Assembly (NCBI GenBank): GCA_018262705.1
Contig: JADFDQ010000004.1
Span: forward strand, 62,001-126,000
Direction of reading: 5' to 3'
Length of the DNA: 64,000 nt
Origin: Xanthomonas sp.
GTDB lineage: Bacteria; Pseudomonadota; Gammaproteobacteria; Xanthomonadales; Xanthomonadaceae
Below, piece by piece: positions 45,315-55,596 of the stretch. The position numbers and the translations under genes are program-made. Below the pieces are notes generated by a model. It was not told where the DNA came from. It searched no databases and saw only the letters and a list, made by a program, of their open reading frames with translations. How positions within the stretch are numbered: position 1 is the stretch's first letter; the number at the start of each line of letters is the position of its first letter.

Positions 45315-45950
45315 TTATACGACTTTGTCTTTTGTCGCGTGCCGGAACCGCCCCTCGCGCAGGAACCGTGACGCCTGTCGCGCTGTGTCCCTGGAGAACA
45401 CCAGCCCGGTGTGGCTGGCATGGACGATGCAATGATCGGCCAAACCCGGCAATCGTGTTTCATCCACCGCCACGGTGCCGTCCGAACTTGCGTCAAACCG
45501 CACGAACAGCCGCCCCGCGCCACGCGCACGGTCGCCGGCGATCATCCCCACTTCGGCCTTGCCATTCCAGGGCATGACGCCGCGTTCAAGAAATTCAGCA
45601 CTGCGCCCAAGCACGGCGCGCCCCCACGCGGTCTGCGCAAGCCGCGCCGCCGCTGCGCTGCCTTGCAGCGGGGATCCAAGGCAAACGGCGCGCCGAAGCA
45701 CAGATTGGGGTAAATCGCGAAGTGCTTCCAGCAACAGCAGCCCGCCAAGACTGTGTCCGACGGCCGCATCGAAGCCACCGGAAGACAGCCTTTCACGCAG
45801 TTCCGGAAGCGCCTTGCGCGGACCGCCAGTGACGCTGGCGTAGCCAAACAGTTGTGTCGCGAAGCCTTCCTGCCGGAGCCGCAGCGCCAGCGGAAGCAAC
45901 CACCAGCGTGCATTGAGGACGCCGTGTACAAGAAGAATGCGCTTGATCAT
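45315..45950 (-). CDS. Alpha/beta hydrolase
   Basis: 211 residues. N-terminal strand ILLVHGVL with the oxyanion segment, nucleophile elbow GHSLGG (serine near residue 64), acid and base residues expected in the C-terminal half (VDETRLPG; HASHTGLVF). Resembles lipase-like or PGAP1-like hydrolases. Substrate unknown. The ATG overlaps the preceding acetyltransferase stop by 4 bases (ATGA), so they are coupled. Confidence 0.85.
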   Translation of the reverse strand: MIKRILLVHGVLNARWWLLPLALRLRQEGFATQLFGYASVTGGPRKALPELRERLSSGGFDAAVGHSLGGLLLLEALRDLPQSVLRRAVCLGSPLQGSAAAARLAQTAWGRAVLGRSAEFLERGVMPWNGKAEVGMIAGDRARGAGRLFVRFDASSDGTVAVDETRLPGLADHCIVHASHTGLVFSRDTARQASRFLREGRFRHATKDKVV

Positions 45951-46474
45951 GAAGAAGCTGGAAATCGTCGATACATGAATTCGCGGTCGTGCTGTTGGCC
46001 CACGATAAAATGGTATTCGCCGGCAAAATCGAAGCCGTAGCGCGCATAGAAGCGCTGCGCGCCGATGTTCTCCGAATACACGCTCACCCACAGCGTGCGT
46101 GGGCCATCGCGCAGCAGCCAGGCCATCGCCGCATCCATCAGGTCGGCGCCGATGCCCGCGTTTTGCGCCTCGTGCCGCAGATACAGGCGCTTGATTTCGC
46201 CGTCCTCCGGCCGCACGTCGGCGTGCGGCAGCCCGCAGGAACCGGCCTGCGCATAGCCCAACGCCAGGCCGTCGCGCTCGGCAATCCACAGGGCATACGG
46301 CCAATTCTCCGTGAGCAGCGCTGCGTAGGCTGACTCGCCGTGGCTTTCGTCGAGAAACGCCTGCAAATCTTCCGGCATGTACAGATGGCCGAAGGATTCG
46401 ATGAAGGTTGCCACACCCAGCGCAGCCAGTGTGGCGGCGTCTGCGGGTGTGGCGCGGCGGATCAAAGCGTTCAT
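45947..46474 (-). CDS. GNAT family N-acetyltransferase
   Basis: 175 residues. GNAT core with the acetyl-CoA loop QNAGIGADLMDAAMAW (Q/RxxGxG/A) at about 108-124, preceded by GEIKRLYLRHEA and followed by VYSENIGAQRFYARYGF. Substrate unknown. Upstream lies an inverted-repeat element; downstream it is coupled to the hydrolase gene. Confidence 0.92.
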   Translation of the reverse strand: MNALIRRATPADAATLAALGVATFIESFGHLYMPEDLQAFLDESHGESAYAALLTENWPYALWIAERDGLALGYAQAGSCGLPHADVRPEDGEIKRLYLRHEAQNAGIGADLMDAAMAWLLRDGPRTLWVSVYSENIGAQRFYARYGFDFAGEYHFIVGQQHDREFMYRRFPASS

Positions 46475-46487
46475 TCCATTCTCGAAG

Positions 46488-46569
46488 CCGTCATTCCGGC
46501 GAACGCCGGAATCCAGCTTTTTCGTGCCCTATGGTGAGAGCTGGATCCCGGCGTTCGCCGGAATGACGG
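46488..46569. repeat. Inverted-repeat intergenic element (31-bp arms)
   Basis: Arms 46488-46518 and 46539-46569 are inverted copies matching at 30 of 31 positions, each with TCATTCCGGCGAACGCCGGA inside, around a 20-base loop. This is the style of the REP/MITE-like 'GTCATTCC' repeats widespread in proteobacteria. It lies between aspS and the acetyltransferase gene and would form a strong hairpin in either transcript. Confidence 0.88.
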
Positions 46570-46574
46570 AGTCC

Positions 46575-48338
46575 TCAACCTTCCTTGGCGCGCACCTGCA
46601 CATGCACTTCCGCCAATTGCGCATCGGCAATCGGTGACGGCGCACCGGTCATCAGGCACTGAGCGCCGGTGGTTTTGGGGAAGGCGATCACGTCGCGGAT
46701 GGAGTCGCTGCCGGCCATCAGCGCGGCGATGCGGTCGATGCCGAAGGCAATCCCGCCGTGTGGCGGTGCGCCGTATTTGAGGGCGTCCAGCAGGAAGCCG
46801 AACTTGCCGCGCTGTTCTTCCTCGCCGATGCCCAGCAATTCAAACACCGCGCTTTGCAGCTTTGAATTGTGGATGCGGATCGAGCCGCCGCCAATTTCAT
46901 TCCCGTTGAGCACCATGTCGTAGCCACGGCTCACCGCGGTCTTGGCGTGGGCGCGCAAATCGTCGATGGAATCCACCGCCGGCGCGGTGAAGGGATGATG
47001 CAGGGCGACGTAGCGCTGCGCCTCGTCATCCCATTCGAACATCGGGAAATCGGTCACCCACAGCGGCGCCCAGCCGTCGGCAATCCGGTTGAAATCCTTG
47101 CCGGCCTTCAGACGCACCGCGCCCATGAAGTCGGACACTTTGCCGTAGGCGCCGGCACCGAAAAACACGATGTCGCCGTTGCCTGCGCCGACGTGCTTGA
47201 GCACGGCATCGAACGCGCCCTCGGCAAAGAATTTGGCCACCGGCGAATTGACCGCGCCGGCCTCGTCGATCTTGGCGTAGGCCAATCCTTTCGCGCCGAA
47301 TTTGGCGGCGTGCGCGGCGTAGTCGTCAATTTGTTTGCGCGACAATGCCGCGCCACCGGGAATGCGCAACGCGGCCACGCGGCCATCGGCATCATTGGCG
47401 GCGGTGGTGAACACCGCAAACTCGCACTGCTTCACCAGATCGGCGACATCGACCAGTTCCAGATCGATGCGCAGATCGGGCTTGTCGGAACCGTAGCGGC
47501 GCATGGCTTCGGCATAGGGCATGCGCGGGAACTGCGCGGCCAACTCCGCACCCACAACTTCGCGGAACACATGCCGCACCATGTCTTCGGTGAGGTCTTG
47601 CACATCGCGCTCGGACACCCACGCAAACTCCATGTCGAGCTGGGTGAATTCCAACTGGCGGTCGGCGCGCAGCGCTTCGTCGCGGAAGCAGCGCGCGATT
47701 TGGTAATAGCGATCAAACCCCGCAATCATCAAAATCTGCTTGAATAACTGCGGGCTTTGCGGCAGCGCGTAGAACTCACCGGGGTGCATGCGCGCCGGCA
47801 CCAGGAAGTCACGCGCACCTTCCGGCGTGGCCTTGGTGAGGATGGGGGTTTCGATGTCCTGGAAACCGCGTGCATCCAAGTAATGGCGCAGCGCCGACAC
47901 CAGCTTGGTCCGCGTGCGCATCTTGCGCTGCATGTCCGGGCTGCGCAGATCCAGATAGCGGTACTTCAGGCGCACGTCTTCGCCAGGGTTTTCGTGGTGG
48001 TGGAACGGCAGCGGCTCGGCTTTGTTCAGCACCTCGATCGTCTGCGCAACCACCTCGACCTGGCCAGTGGGAATCTTCGGATTGACGTTTTCGCGCTGGC
48101 GCACGACGCCAGTAACGCGCAGGCAATCCTCGTAGCCGACCTTGCCGGCGGTCGCCGATACCTCGGCGTTGCCGGCCGTCTCCGACGGCTCGGCCACCAC
48201 CTGCACGATGCCTTCGTGGTCGCGCAGGTCGATGAACACGATCTGGCCCATGTTGCGGGCAACGTCGGCCCAGCCGCAGAGGGTGACGGTTTGGCCGATC
48301 AACGTCGCGTCGATCAGGCCGCAAAAATGGGTACGCAT
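46575..48338 (-). CDS. aspS: Aspartyl-tRNA synthetase
   Basis: Class II synthetase of 587 residues, bacterial form. N-terminal OB-fold anticodon domain (1-105), catalytic core with motif 2 [18 protein letters not shown] and motif 3 GIDRIAALM, and the bacterial GAD insertion (about 285-415). CGGAG precedes ATG 48338; a longer open frame upstream overlaps FmdB and is rejected. Confidence 0.97.
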   Translation of the reverse strand: MRTHFCGLIDATLIGQTVTLCGWADVARNMGQIVFIDLRDHEGIVQVVAEPSETAGNAEVSATAGKVGYEDCLRVTGVVRQRENVNPKIPTGQVEVVAQTIEVLNKAEPLPFHHHENPGEDVRLKYRYLDLRSPDMQRKMRTRTKLVSALRHYLDARGFQDIETPILTKATPEGARDFLVPARMHPGEFYALPQSPQLFKQILMIAGFDRYYQIARCFRDEALRADRQLEFTQLDMEFAWVSERDVQDLTEDMVRHVFREVVGAELAAQFPRMPYAEAMRRYGSDKPDLRIDLELVDVADLVKQCEFAVFTTAANDADGRVAALRIPGGAALSRKQIDDYAAHAAKFGAKGLAYAKIDEAGAVNSPVAKFFAEGAFDAVLKHVGAGNGDIVFFGAGAYGKVSDFMGAVRLKAGKDFNRIADGWAPLWVTDFPMFEWDDEAQRYVALHHPFTAPAVDSIDDLRAHAKTAVSRGYDMVLNGNEIGGGSIRIHNSKLQSAVFELLGIGEEEQRGKFGFLLDALKYGAPPHGGIAFGIDRIAALMAGSDSIRDVIAFPKTTGAQCLMTGAPSPIADAQLAEVHVQVRAKEG

Positions 48339-48396
48339 GGAGACTCCGGGGAAATTCGGGCCGGCGGGCACCGGCAAGCCAATCATTTTAACGGGT

Positions 48397-48702
48397 TCAG
48401 TCGGCAGGCTTGGCTGCGGGTTTGGCAGCTTCTGGCTTGGTTTCCGGTTTTGCCGGCTCAGGCTTGGCGTCGGCAGGCTTGGCGGCATCGCCGGCCAGAT
48501 TGCTTTTCTTTTCGCCGTCTTTCTTGAAATCGGTTTCGTACCAGCCACCACCGGCCAGCCGGAACTGCGGTGCGGTCAATTGCCGGTGGATGCCGCCGTC
48601 TTTGCCGCACTGCGGGCAGACGCTGGGGTCGGCGTCGGAGAGTTTCTGCAATTTGTCGAAGTGATGCCCGCAGAATTCGCAGGCGAAGGCGTAGATGGGC
48701 AT
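48397..48702 (-). CDS. FmdB-family zinc ribbon protein
   Basis: 101 residues. The zinc ribbon [16 protein letters not shown]...CPQCGK has two CxxC pairs (8/11 and 29/32). The C-terminal half is a low-complexity Ala/Lys/Pro/Glu tail ([20 protein letters not shown]). Putative regulatory protein of unknown role. It sits 58 bases before aspS on the same strand, as in many relatives. Confidence 0.92.
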   Translation of the reverse strand: MPIYAFACEFCGHHFDKLQKLSDADPSVCPQCGKDGGIHRQLTAPQFRLAGGGWYETDFKKDGEKKSNLAGDAAKPADAKPEPAKPETKPEAAKPAAKPAD

Positions 48703-48768
48703 GGCGCTACCAACAACTCAAGTGTGTAAGAACAAATGCGGCACATGGCCACGGTTTCAAGGCGAAGC

Positions 48769-50625
48769 TTATTCGTACAAGCCCAGCAACTCGATTTCCG
48801 CCAATTCCAATTCGCTGCGCAGTTGCAACTGCGTGCGCCCCAAATCAGCCACTTTGCCGGCATCGGCATACACCGTCGGGTCGGCCAGTTGGGCATCGCA
48901 CTCGGCCAGTTTGCCTTCCAGGCGCGCCACGCGCTCTTCGGCTTTTTGCAGCTTGTGCGGGTTGATCTTGGCTGCGGGTTTTTTGGGCTCCGGCGGCGTT
49001 GCGGGCAATGTAGGTTCGGCTTTCGGTGCCGGTGTTTTGGGGTTGTCACTGCCCGGGCGGGTACGCAGCCACGCGGCGTATTCGTCCAGATCACCGTCGA
49101 ACGGCTCGACCTTGCCGCCGGCCACGCGCCAATAGTTGTCGCAGACCAGACCGATCAAATGGCGGTCATGGCTGACCATCACGATGGCGCCATCGAAATC
49201 ACTCAGCGCTTCGGCCAGCGCTTCGCGCATATCAAGATCAAGGTGGTTGGTGGGCTCGTCCAGCAACAGCACGTTGGGCCGGCGATAGGCGATCAGTGCC
49301 AGCGCCAGCCGCGCTTTTTCGCCACCGCTGAAGGTGTCGATGACTTCAAACGCACGGTCGCCGGGGAAATTCCATTTGCCCAGAAAATCACGCAGCACCT
49401 GATTGGCCGAATCGGGATCGAGCTTGCGCAAGTGATCCAGCGGCGAGGTGCCGGCCACCAGCGACTCCACCGTGTGCTGGGCAAAGTAGCCGATGCGCAA
49501 ATCCGGGTGCGCTTTGCGCTCGCCGGTCAGCGGCGCCAGCTCGCCCACCAGGGTTTTCACCAAGGTTGATTTGCCCGCGCCATTGGGACCCAGCAAACCG
49601 ATGCGGTCGCCGGCTTCCAGGCCGAAGCTGGCGTTGTGCAGGATTTTGGCGTCCACGCCGTAGCCACAATCGCAATCGTGCAGCGACAGCAGCGAGTTGG
49701 GCAGCCGCAGCGGCTCGGGGAAATCGATATGCAGCGCACGCTCGGCGCGTACCGCTTCGGTGCCGGCCAGTTTGGCCAGCCGCTTCATCCGTGACTGCGC
49801 CTGCTTGGCCTTGCTGGCCTTGGCCTTGAAGCGGTCGATGAAGGACTGCAGGTGGGCGCGTTCGGCCTGCTCTTTCAGGTGGGTGATCTGTTGCAGCCGC
49901 AGATGTTCGGCGCGCTGGCGCTCGAAATCGGTGTAATTGCCCGAATACAGCTTCGCGGTGCCATCGTGCAGATGCAGGATGTGGGTCGTCACGTTGTCGA
50001 GAAATTCGCGGTCGTGCGAAATCACCAGCAACGTGCCGTCATAGCGTTTGAGCCATTCTTCCAGCCACACCACCGCATCCAGATCCAAATGGTTGGTGGG
50101 TTCGTCGAGCAACAGCAAATCGGAGGGCGTCATCAGCGCACGCGCCACGTTCAGGCGCACGCGCCAGCCACCGGAGAAATCCGAGACCGCTTTTTCATGC
50201 ACCTCGGCCGGAAACCCCAGCCCATGCAGCAACCGGCCGGCACGCGCGGTGCCGTCGTAGCCGTTCACTTCTTCCAGCAACTGATGCGCCTCGGCGACCG
50301 CTTCCCAATCCTCGTTGGCAAACGCATTGGCCTCCATCTGGATGGCCGCGTGCACGGCGCTATCGCCCGACAGCACGAAATCGATCGCCGGGTCCGGCAG
50401 ATGCGGAGTTTCCTGCGCCACCGACGCAATCCGCGCCTTGCCGGGCAGCTCCAGATCGCCCTTGTCGGGCTCGTGTTCGCCCATCAGGGCACCAAACAGC
50501 GACGACTTGCCAGCACCATTGCGCCCGATCACGCCCACCCGCCAGCCGGCGTGCAGGGTCAGGTCGATATTGGACAGCAACAGGCGTTCGCCCCTGCGCA
50601 GGGCGAAATTGCGGAAGGAAATCAT
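48769..50625 (-). CDS. ABC-F family ATP-binding protein (YheS/Uup type)
   Basis: 618 residues with two ABC domains and no membrane part. Walker A motifs GRNGAGKSSL (about 35) and GPNGAGKSTL (about 345); signatures SGGWRVRLNVARAL and SGGEKARLALALI; Walker B LLLDEPTNHLDL twice. The linker between domains is the arginine/lysine-rich P-site tRNA-interaction segment (FKAKASKAKQAQSRMKRL). A C-terminal coiled coil ends the protein. Such proteins act on the ribosome. Confidence 0.94.
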   Translation of the reverse strand: MISFRNFALRRGERLLLSNIDLTLHAGWRVGVIGRNGAGKSSLFGALMGEHEPDKGDLELPGKARIASVAQETPHLPDPAIDFVLSGDSAVHAAIQMEANAFANEDWEAVAEAHQLLEEVNGYDGTARAGRLLHGLGFPAEVHEKAVSDFSGGWRVRLNVARALMTPSDLLLLDEPTNHLDLDAVVWLEEWLKRYDGTLLVISHDREFLDNVTTHILHLHDGTAKLYSGNYTDFERQRAEHLRLQQITHLKEQAERAHLQSFIDRFKAKASKAKQAQSRMKRLAKLAGTEAVRAERALHIDFPEPLRLPNSLLSLHDCDCGYGVDAKILHNASFGLEAGDRIGLLGPNGAGKSTLVKTLVGELAPLTGERKAHPDLRIGYFAQHTVESLVAGTSPLDHLRKLDPDSANQVLRDFLGKWNFPGDRAFEVIDTFSGGEKARLALALIAYRRPNVLLLDEPTNHLDLDMREALAEALSDFDGAIVMVSHDRHLIGLVCDNYWRVAGGKVEPFDGDLDEYAAWLRTRPGSDNPKTPAPKAEPTLPATPPEPKKPAAKINPHKLQKAEERVARLEGKLAECDAQLADPTVYADAGKVADLGRTQLQLRSELELAEIELLGLYE

Positions 50626-50686
50626 GGTCGGATTTTACGCTGCCAGCCCACTTTCCTGCGCCTGACGACCCGATCACTGTCCGGAT

Positions 50687-52327
50687 TCAGTGCCCGGGTT
50701 CGAGCTCCAGGACCGGCAGCTTGGCCGGCACCGTCGCACCCGGCCTGGCCAGCTTGTACATCTCCCAGGCGATGATGCGCGTCATGGCATGCCGATCCTC
50801 GCCGACGGTTCCCAGATCGAAATGGTTGCGCCCCGGCACGAAGCGGAACTTGGTCTGCGCCCCGACCGCGCGCATCGCCGCTTCGAGGCGGCGTGCGCCG
50901 CCATCGAGGTAGAACGTGTCGGCGGTGCCGACGATCAGGTGGATCTTGCCGTCCAAGTCCGGCTTCAACGTGTTCCAGTCGCGGGTGATGATGTGCGCGA
51001 TGTCGTAATGCTCGCGCCAATAGGCGGCCACCTGCGGATCCACCGCGCCGGTGCGGCGATCGAACATCGGCATCGGCCGGCCGTCCGCCCCGCGCGGCGA
51101 GAACACCCATTCGAACGAGGCCATCTGCCCGCCGAAGGGGCCGGTCACGTCCTCGATCCTGGCGTACTGCTCAAACGTCGACACCACCTTGCCGTTCATG
51201 CGCACCAGCGGAATTTCGGTTCCGTCGGCATGCCGATAGACATTGGCGTTCGGCGCGTACAGGTCGGCGCCGGTGAAGTCGTGGAAGTCGCCGGAATCCG
51301 GCGCGGTCGGCCAACTGCCGCCAAACAGCTTCGGATAGCGCACTTGCAGCCACAGCGCCGCCCAGCCGCCGGAGGAATGCCCGGTGACGAATCGCGACGC
51401 CGGGGTTCCATCGGTGCGGTAGTCGCGATCGATCTGCGGGATCAGTTCCTCGGTCAGCGCTGCGCCCCAAGGCCCGTTGTTGACCGAATCGGCGAATTCG
51501 TGGGTGCCGGTCGGACTGGATTCGTCCAGCATGACCCAGAGCATCGGCGGCAAACCGCCCTTCGCCATTCCGTTCCAGTAGGCGACTGCGGTGTACATGG
51601 AATTGCGCAGGTTGCCGCCGAATCCGTGCGTCCAATACACCACCGGATAACGCGCGGTCGTGCTGTCATAGCCGGGTGGCAGCACCACCCAGCCGCGCAC
51701 GTGGATCGGCCTGCCCCAGAAAGCGCTGAGTTTCGGGCTCACGAAATCGAATTGCCTGGTATACGGTTTGGCGGCCGCAAACTGCGCACGTACCGAGTCC
51801 GACATCTCCGGCGGCAGCGTCCACATATCGCCAGGCTCCGGCGAACGCTGATCCAGCACCAGCAGCGGCAGATCGCGTCCATCGCCCAGAGCGATCTTCA
51901 CCGGAACGCTGGAAATGTCGTCGTCGCTGCTTCCGCCGTAGTTGTTGTCGCGCGCGGTATCCAGCACCGCCTGCAGGTAGTACTCGCCGGCCGGCAGCGT
52001 CGACAGCCCGGATGGCCAAGCCTGGGTTTCGGAGTCGACGACAAGCGGTTTGCCTGGCGCCAGATCCGGCACGTCCATGCCGATCAGTGCGCCGCTGGCA
52101 CCGCCGAACGCACTGACCGACACCCTGCGCACCGCTTTGCCTTGCGCCTCCCGTTCGGCCGCCTGGGCCGGCACCAGGCTGACCAACAGGCGCCCGGAGG
52201 CATGCGCACTGCCAGCGGGCACCGCAACCCGCAGCGGAATCGCCACCTGCTCGGCACCAGCCTGCACGGCAGGCAGGGCACACAGGAGGGCGACCACCAG
52301 CACACGGCGCAAGCAAGGCATGAACAT
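50687..52327 (-). CDS. Exported esterase of the alpha/beta hydrolase (esterase D/feruloyl-esterase-like) family
   Basis: 546 residues with a signal peptide (about 1-25). The catalytic part (about 200-540) has YPVVYWTHGFGGN as oxyanion strand, the nucleophile elbow TGHSSGGWAAL and a late GRNHFDLG that may hold the catalytic histidine. CGGAG precedes ATG 52327. Substrate unknown; secreted ester or peptide hydrolysis is likely. It is divergent from the antiporter gene. Confidence 0.85.
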   Translation of the reverse strand: MFMPCLRRVLVVALLCALPAVQAGAEQVAIPLRVAVPAGSAHASGRLLVSLVPAQAAEREAQGKAVRRVSVSAFGGASGALIGMDVPDLAPGKPLVVDSETQAWPSGLSTLPAGEYYLQAVLDTARDNNYGGSSDDDISSVPVKIALGDGRDLPLLVLDQRSPEPGDMWTLPPEMSDSVRAQFAAAKPYTRQFDFVSPKLSAFWGRPIHVRGWVVLPPGYDSTTARYPVVYWTHGFGGNLRNSMYTAVAYWNGMAKGGLPPMLWVMLDESSPTGTHEFADSVNNGPWGAALTEELIPQIDRDYRTDGTPASRFVTGHSSGGWAALWLQVRYPKLFGGSWPTAPDSGDFHDFTGADLYAPNANVYRHADGTEIPLVRMNGKVVSTFEQYARIEDVTGPFGGQMASFEWVFSPRGADGRPMPMFDRRTGAVDPQVAAYWREHYDIAHIITRDWNTLKPDLDGKIHLIVGTADTFYLDGGARRLEAAMRAVGAQTKFRFVPGRNHFDLGTVGEDRHAMTRIIAWEMYKLARPGATVPAKLPVLELEPGH

Positions 52328-52478
52328 GGCGATCTCCGGATGAGGATGCGCCGAGTATGGCATTGCACCGGGCCCGCATGCGCCGTGCATTCGAACCACA
52401 GGTTCGGGCCGTGCGGGTCGATGCCTGTTCCTGCCGAAAGCCGTGCGAAAATGGCAGTTGCACCACTCGGGAAGTCGC

Positions 52479-54176
52479 ATGCCGCATTACACCTCGCTGA
52501 TCACGATCCTTGTCTACGGTTTCGTGCTGGCCTTCGCGTTGGGCGCGCTGGCCAACCGCCTGCGGCTTTCGCCGCTGGTGGGCTATCTGGTCGCAGGGAT
52601 TGTCGTTGGCCCCTACACGCCCGGATTCGTCGGCGACGCCGAGCTGGCTCCGCAGTTGGCGGAAATCGGCGTGATCCTGCTGATGTTCGGGGTTGGGCTG
52701 CACTTCTCGCTGCGCGACCTGATGTCGGTGAAGAACATCGCCATCCCCGGCGCGATCGCCCAGACCGCCGTGGCCACCGGACTCGGTTGGGGCCTGGCCG
52801 AATTGATGGGTTGGCGGCATATCGAAGGCGTCATTTTCGGATTCTCACTGGCCACGGCCAGCACCGTGGTGCTGCTGCGCGCGATGGAGGAACGCCGGCT
52901 GCTGGACACCCGCCGCGGCAAGATCGCGGTTGGTTGGCTGATCGTGGAGGATCTGGCCTGCGTGGTGGCGCTGGTGCTGATCCCGGCGCTGGGCGACGCG
53001 CTGGGCACCGACGCGACGTTCGACGCCGGCGGCGTGGTGAAGGCGCTGGCGATCACCTTCGGCAAGGTCGCGGCATTCGTGGCGTTCATGCTGATCGTCG
53101 GCCGCAAGGCGATCCCGTGGGTGCTGGAACGGGTGGCCGGCACCGGCTCGCGCGAGCTGTTCACGCTGGCGGTGCTGTCGATCGCGATGGGCGTGGCGTT
53201 CGGCTCGGCGGAACTGTTCGGCGTGAGCTTCGCGCTGGGCGCGTTCTTCGCCGGCATGTTGCTCAACGAATCCGAATTCAGCCATGATGCCGCGAACGAT
53301 TCCCTGCCGATGCGCGATGCGTTCGCGGTGCTGTTTTTCGTCTCCGTCGGCATGCTGTTCGACCCGCACATCCTGGTCGAACATCCGCTGCAGGTGCTGG
53401 CAACGACGCTGATCATCGTGTTCGGAAAGTCGGCAGCCGCCTATGCCATCGTGCGCCTGTTCGGCCATCCCACCGCCACCGCGCTCACGATCTCGACCAG
53501 CCTTGCGCAGATCGGCGAATTCGCCTTCATCATCGCCGGCCTCGGCCTGTCGCTAAAGATCCTGCCCAAGGACGGCCACGATCTGGTGCTGGCCGGCGCG
53601 CTGATCACGATCATGCTCAATCCGTTGCTGTTCATGATCCTCGACCGCTGGCAGGCGCGGCAGAAGGCGACCTCCGCCGGCAAACCCGACGCGGATGCCG
53701 ATCCGCTCGCCGAACCGGTGACGGTCAGCGACCACATCATCGTGGTCGGCTATGGCCGGGTCGGGCGCCAGCTGGCGCACCTGCTGCACGACCGCGGCCT
53801 GCTGGTGGTGGTGGTGGAACGCGACGCCGACCGCGTGACCGCCGCGCGCGCAAGCGGCCTGACCACCGTGCGCGGCAACGTCGCCAACGAGCGGGTGATG
53901 CACGACGCAGCGCCGGAACGCGCCAAACTGGCGATTTTCGCGATGCCGCAGGCGCTGGAGGCCGGCGAGACCATCGAGCGACTCAAGGCCATCAATCCCG
54001 ACATCAGCGTGCTCTCACGCGCACACAGCGAGGCTGAGGTCAAGCACCTGCTGGCGCACGGCGCGGATGCGGCGGTGCTGGCCGAACGTGAGCTGGCCTA
54101 CGCGCTACGCGACATGGTGCTGGCGATGCCGCCGTGGCGAAATCTGCGCACCCTTCCGGGCGTGCAGCCGGTCTGA
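52479..54176 (+). CDS. CPA2-family K+/H+ antiporter, YbaL/KefB-like
   Basis: 565 residues: about twelve helices (1-395) of the monovalent cation:proton antiporter-2 fold (LVGYLVAGIVVGPYTPGFVG; GFSLATASTVVLLRAMEE; SLAQIGEFAFIIAGLG), then a TrkA-N/RCK nucleotide-binding domain (HIIVVGYGRVGRQLAHLL, about 425-540). Exports K+ or related cations under ligand control. ATG 52479 follows GGGAAG. Confidence 0.93.
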   Translation: MPHYTSLITILVYGFVLAFALGALANRLRLSPLVGYLVAGIVVGPYTPGFVGDAELAPQLAEIGVILLMFGVGLHFSLRDLMSVKNIAIPGAIAQTAVATGLGWGLAELMGWRHIEGVIFGFSLATASTVVLLRAMEERRLLDTRRGKIAVGWLIVEDLACVVALVLIPALGDALGTDATFDAGGVVKALAITFGKVAAFVAFMLIVGRKAIPWVLERVAGTGSRELFTLAVLSIAMGVAFGSAELFGVSFALGAFFAGMLLNESEFSHDAANDSLPMRDAFAVLFFVSVGMLFDPHILVEHPLQVLATTLIIVFGKSAAAYAIVRLFGHPTATALTISTSLAQIGEFAFIIAGLGLSLKILPKDGHDLVLAGALITIMLNPLLFMILDRWQARQKATSAGKPDADADPLAEPVTVSDHIIVVGYGRVGRQLAHLLHDRGLLVVVVERDADRVTAARASGLTTVRGNVANERVMHDAAPERAKLAIFAMPQALEAGETIERLKAINPDISVLSRAHSEAEVKHLLAHGADAAVLAERELAYALRDMVLAMPPWRNLRTLPGVQPV

Positions 54177-54315
54177 GCCGCCTTCCAGGGCATGGCGACA
54201 TTGCCGATCTTCACCAGCAAGGCGGCTCCATCCGGCATTTCAAGGGCTACAGTGACAACCACCTTCGCCACGTCGGCCGGCAAACAGCGCCGGCTGCACA
54301 CTTTCGAGATTCGAC

Positions 54316-55587
54316 ATGAAACGCGAAACCATCGCCGTCCACGGCGGCTTTGCCGGCGACCCGCAGACCCATTCGGTTGCAGTACCCATTTACCAGACCA
54401 CCAGCTTCTATTTCGACGACACCCAGCACGGCGCGGATCTGTTCGACCTGAAGGTGGCGGGCAACATCTACACCCGCATCATGAACCCGACCACCGACGT
54501 GCTCGAACAGCGCGTCGCCCAACTCGAAGGCGGGCTGGCGGGGTTGGCATTCGCCTCGGGCATGGCTGCCATCACCGCCACCATCACGACGCTGGCCAAG
54601 GCCGGTGAAAACATCATCGCCACCGCACAGGTCTATGGCGGCACCTACACCTTGTTCAAGCACGCGCTGGCCGACCTCGGGATCGAAGCCCGGCTCGTCG
54701 ATGCCCGCGATCCGGACGCATTCGCCAAAGCCGTCGACGCCAAAACCCGGCTGATTTACTGCGAATCGGTGGGCAACCCGGCCGGCAACGTGGTCGACAT
54801 CGCCGCACTGGCGAAGGTGGCGCACGACCACGGCCTGCCGCTGGTGGTGGACAACACCGTGCCCTCGCCGGCGCTGTGCCGGCCGATCGAACACGGCGCC
54901 GACATCGTGGTGCACGCGCTGACCAAATACCTCGGCGGCCACGGCACCAGCATCGGCGGCATCATCATCGATTCCGGCAAGTTTCCGTGGAAAGGCAATC
55001 CGCGTTTCCCGCAGTTCAGCACGCCGGAAGCGGCCTACCACGGCGTGGTCTATACCGACGCCTTCGGCGAAGCCGCCTTCATCGCCCGCGCGCGCACCGT
55101 CGCGCTGCGCAACACCGGCGCGGCGATATCGCCGTTCAACGCCTTCCTGATCCTGCAAGGGATCGAAACCCTGACTCTGCGCATGGAGCGCCACTGCAGC
55201 AACGCACTGGCGATCGCCCGATATTTGCAGAAGCATCCAAAGGTGGGATGGGTGAATTTTGCCGGCCTTGCAGGCGACCGCGACTACGCGCTGGCGCAGA
55301 AATACATGGACGGCGGCATCCCGTCCTCGCTGTTCAATTTCGGCATCAAGGGCGATCTGACCGCCTGCGCGCGTTTCATGGATCGGCTGCAGATCGTCAA
55401 GCGGCTGGTGAACATCGGCGACGCCAAATCGCTGGCCTGCCACCCGGCCACCACCACCCATCGTCAGCTCAACGACGAAGAACTTGCGACCGCGGGCGTG
55501 AGCAAGGATCTGGTGCGGCTGTGCATCGGCATCGAACACGTCGACGATCTGATCGCCGACATCGAACAGGCGCTGGAAGCTGTGTAA
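54316..55587 (+). CDS. O-acetylhomoserine aminocarboxypropyltransferase / Cys-Met metabolism PLP enzyme
   Basis: Joins O-acetyl- (or O-succinyl-) homoserine with sulfide or methanethiol to make homocysteine or methionine. 423 residues. PLP-lysine motif HALTKYLGGHG near residue 205, and FASGMAAITATI, VDNTVPSP, FNAFLILQGIETLTLRMERH, SLACHPATTTH. Fits the MetY-like long form. No SAM riboswitch is recognisable in the 139-base upstream gap. Convergent with the next gene, 9 bases apart. Confidence 0.93.
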   Translation: MKRETIAVHGGFAGDPQTHSVAVPIYQTTSFYFDDTQHGADLFDLKVAGNIYTRIMNPTTDVLEQRVAQLEGGLAGLAFASGMAAITATITTLAKAGENIIATAQVYGGTYTLFKHALADLGIEARLVDARDPDAFAKAVDAKTRLIYCESVGNPAGNVVDIAALAKVAHDHGLPLVVDNTVPSPALCRPIEHGADIVVHALTKYLGGHGTSIGGIIIDSGKFPWKGNPRFPQFSTPEAAYHGVVYTDAFGEAAFIARARTVALRNTGAAISPFNAFLILQGIETLTLRMERHCSNALAIARYLQKHPKVGWVNFAGLAGDRDYALAQKYMDGGIPSSLFNFGIKGDLTACARFMDRLQIVKRLVNIGDAKSLACHPATTTHRQLNDEELATAGVSKDLVRLCIGIEHVDDLIADIEQALEAV

Positions 55588-55596
55588 GCCGGAGGC

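Noticed and set aside
50690-53287. Long plus-strand frame across the esterase gene and the antiporter start
   Set aside because: Crosses two divergent, clearly real genes and their shared promoter region.
54177-54315. SAM or SAH riboswitch before the O-acetylhomoserine sulfhydrylase gene
   Set aside because: None of the conserved core words of these riboswitches is present.
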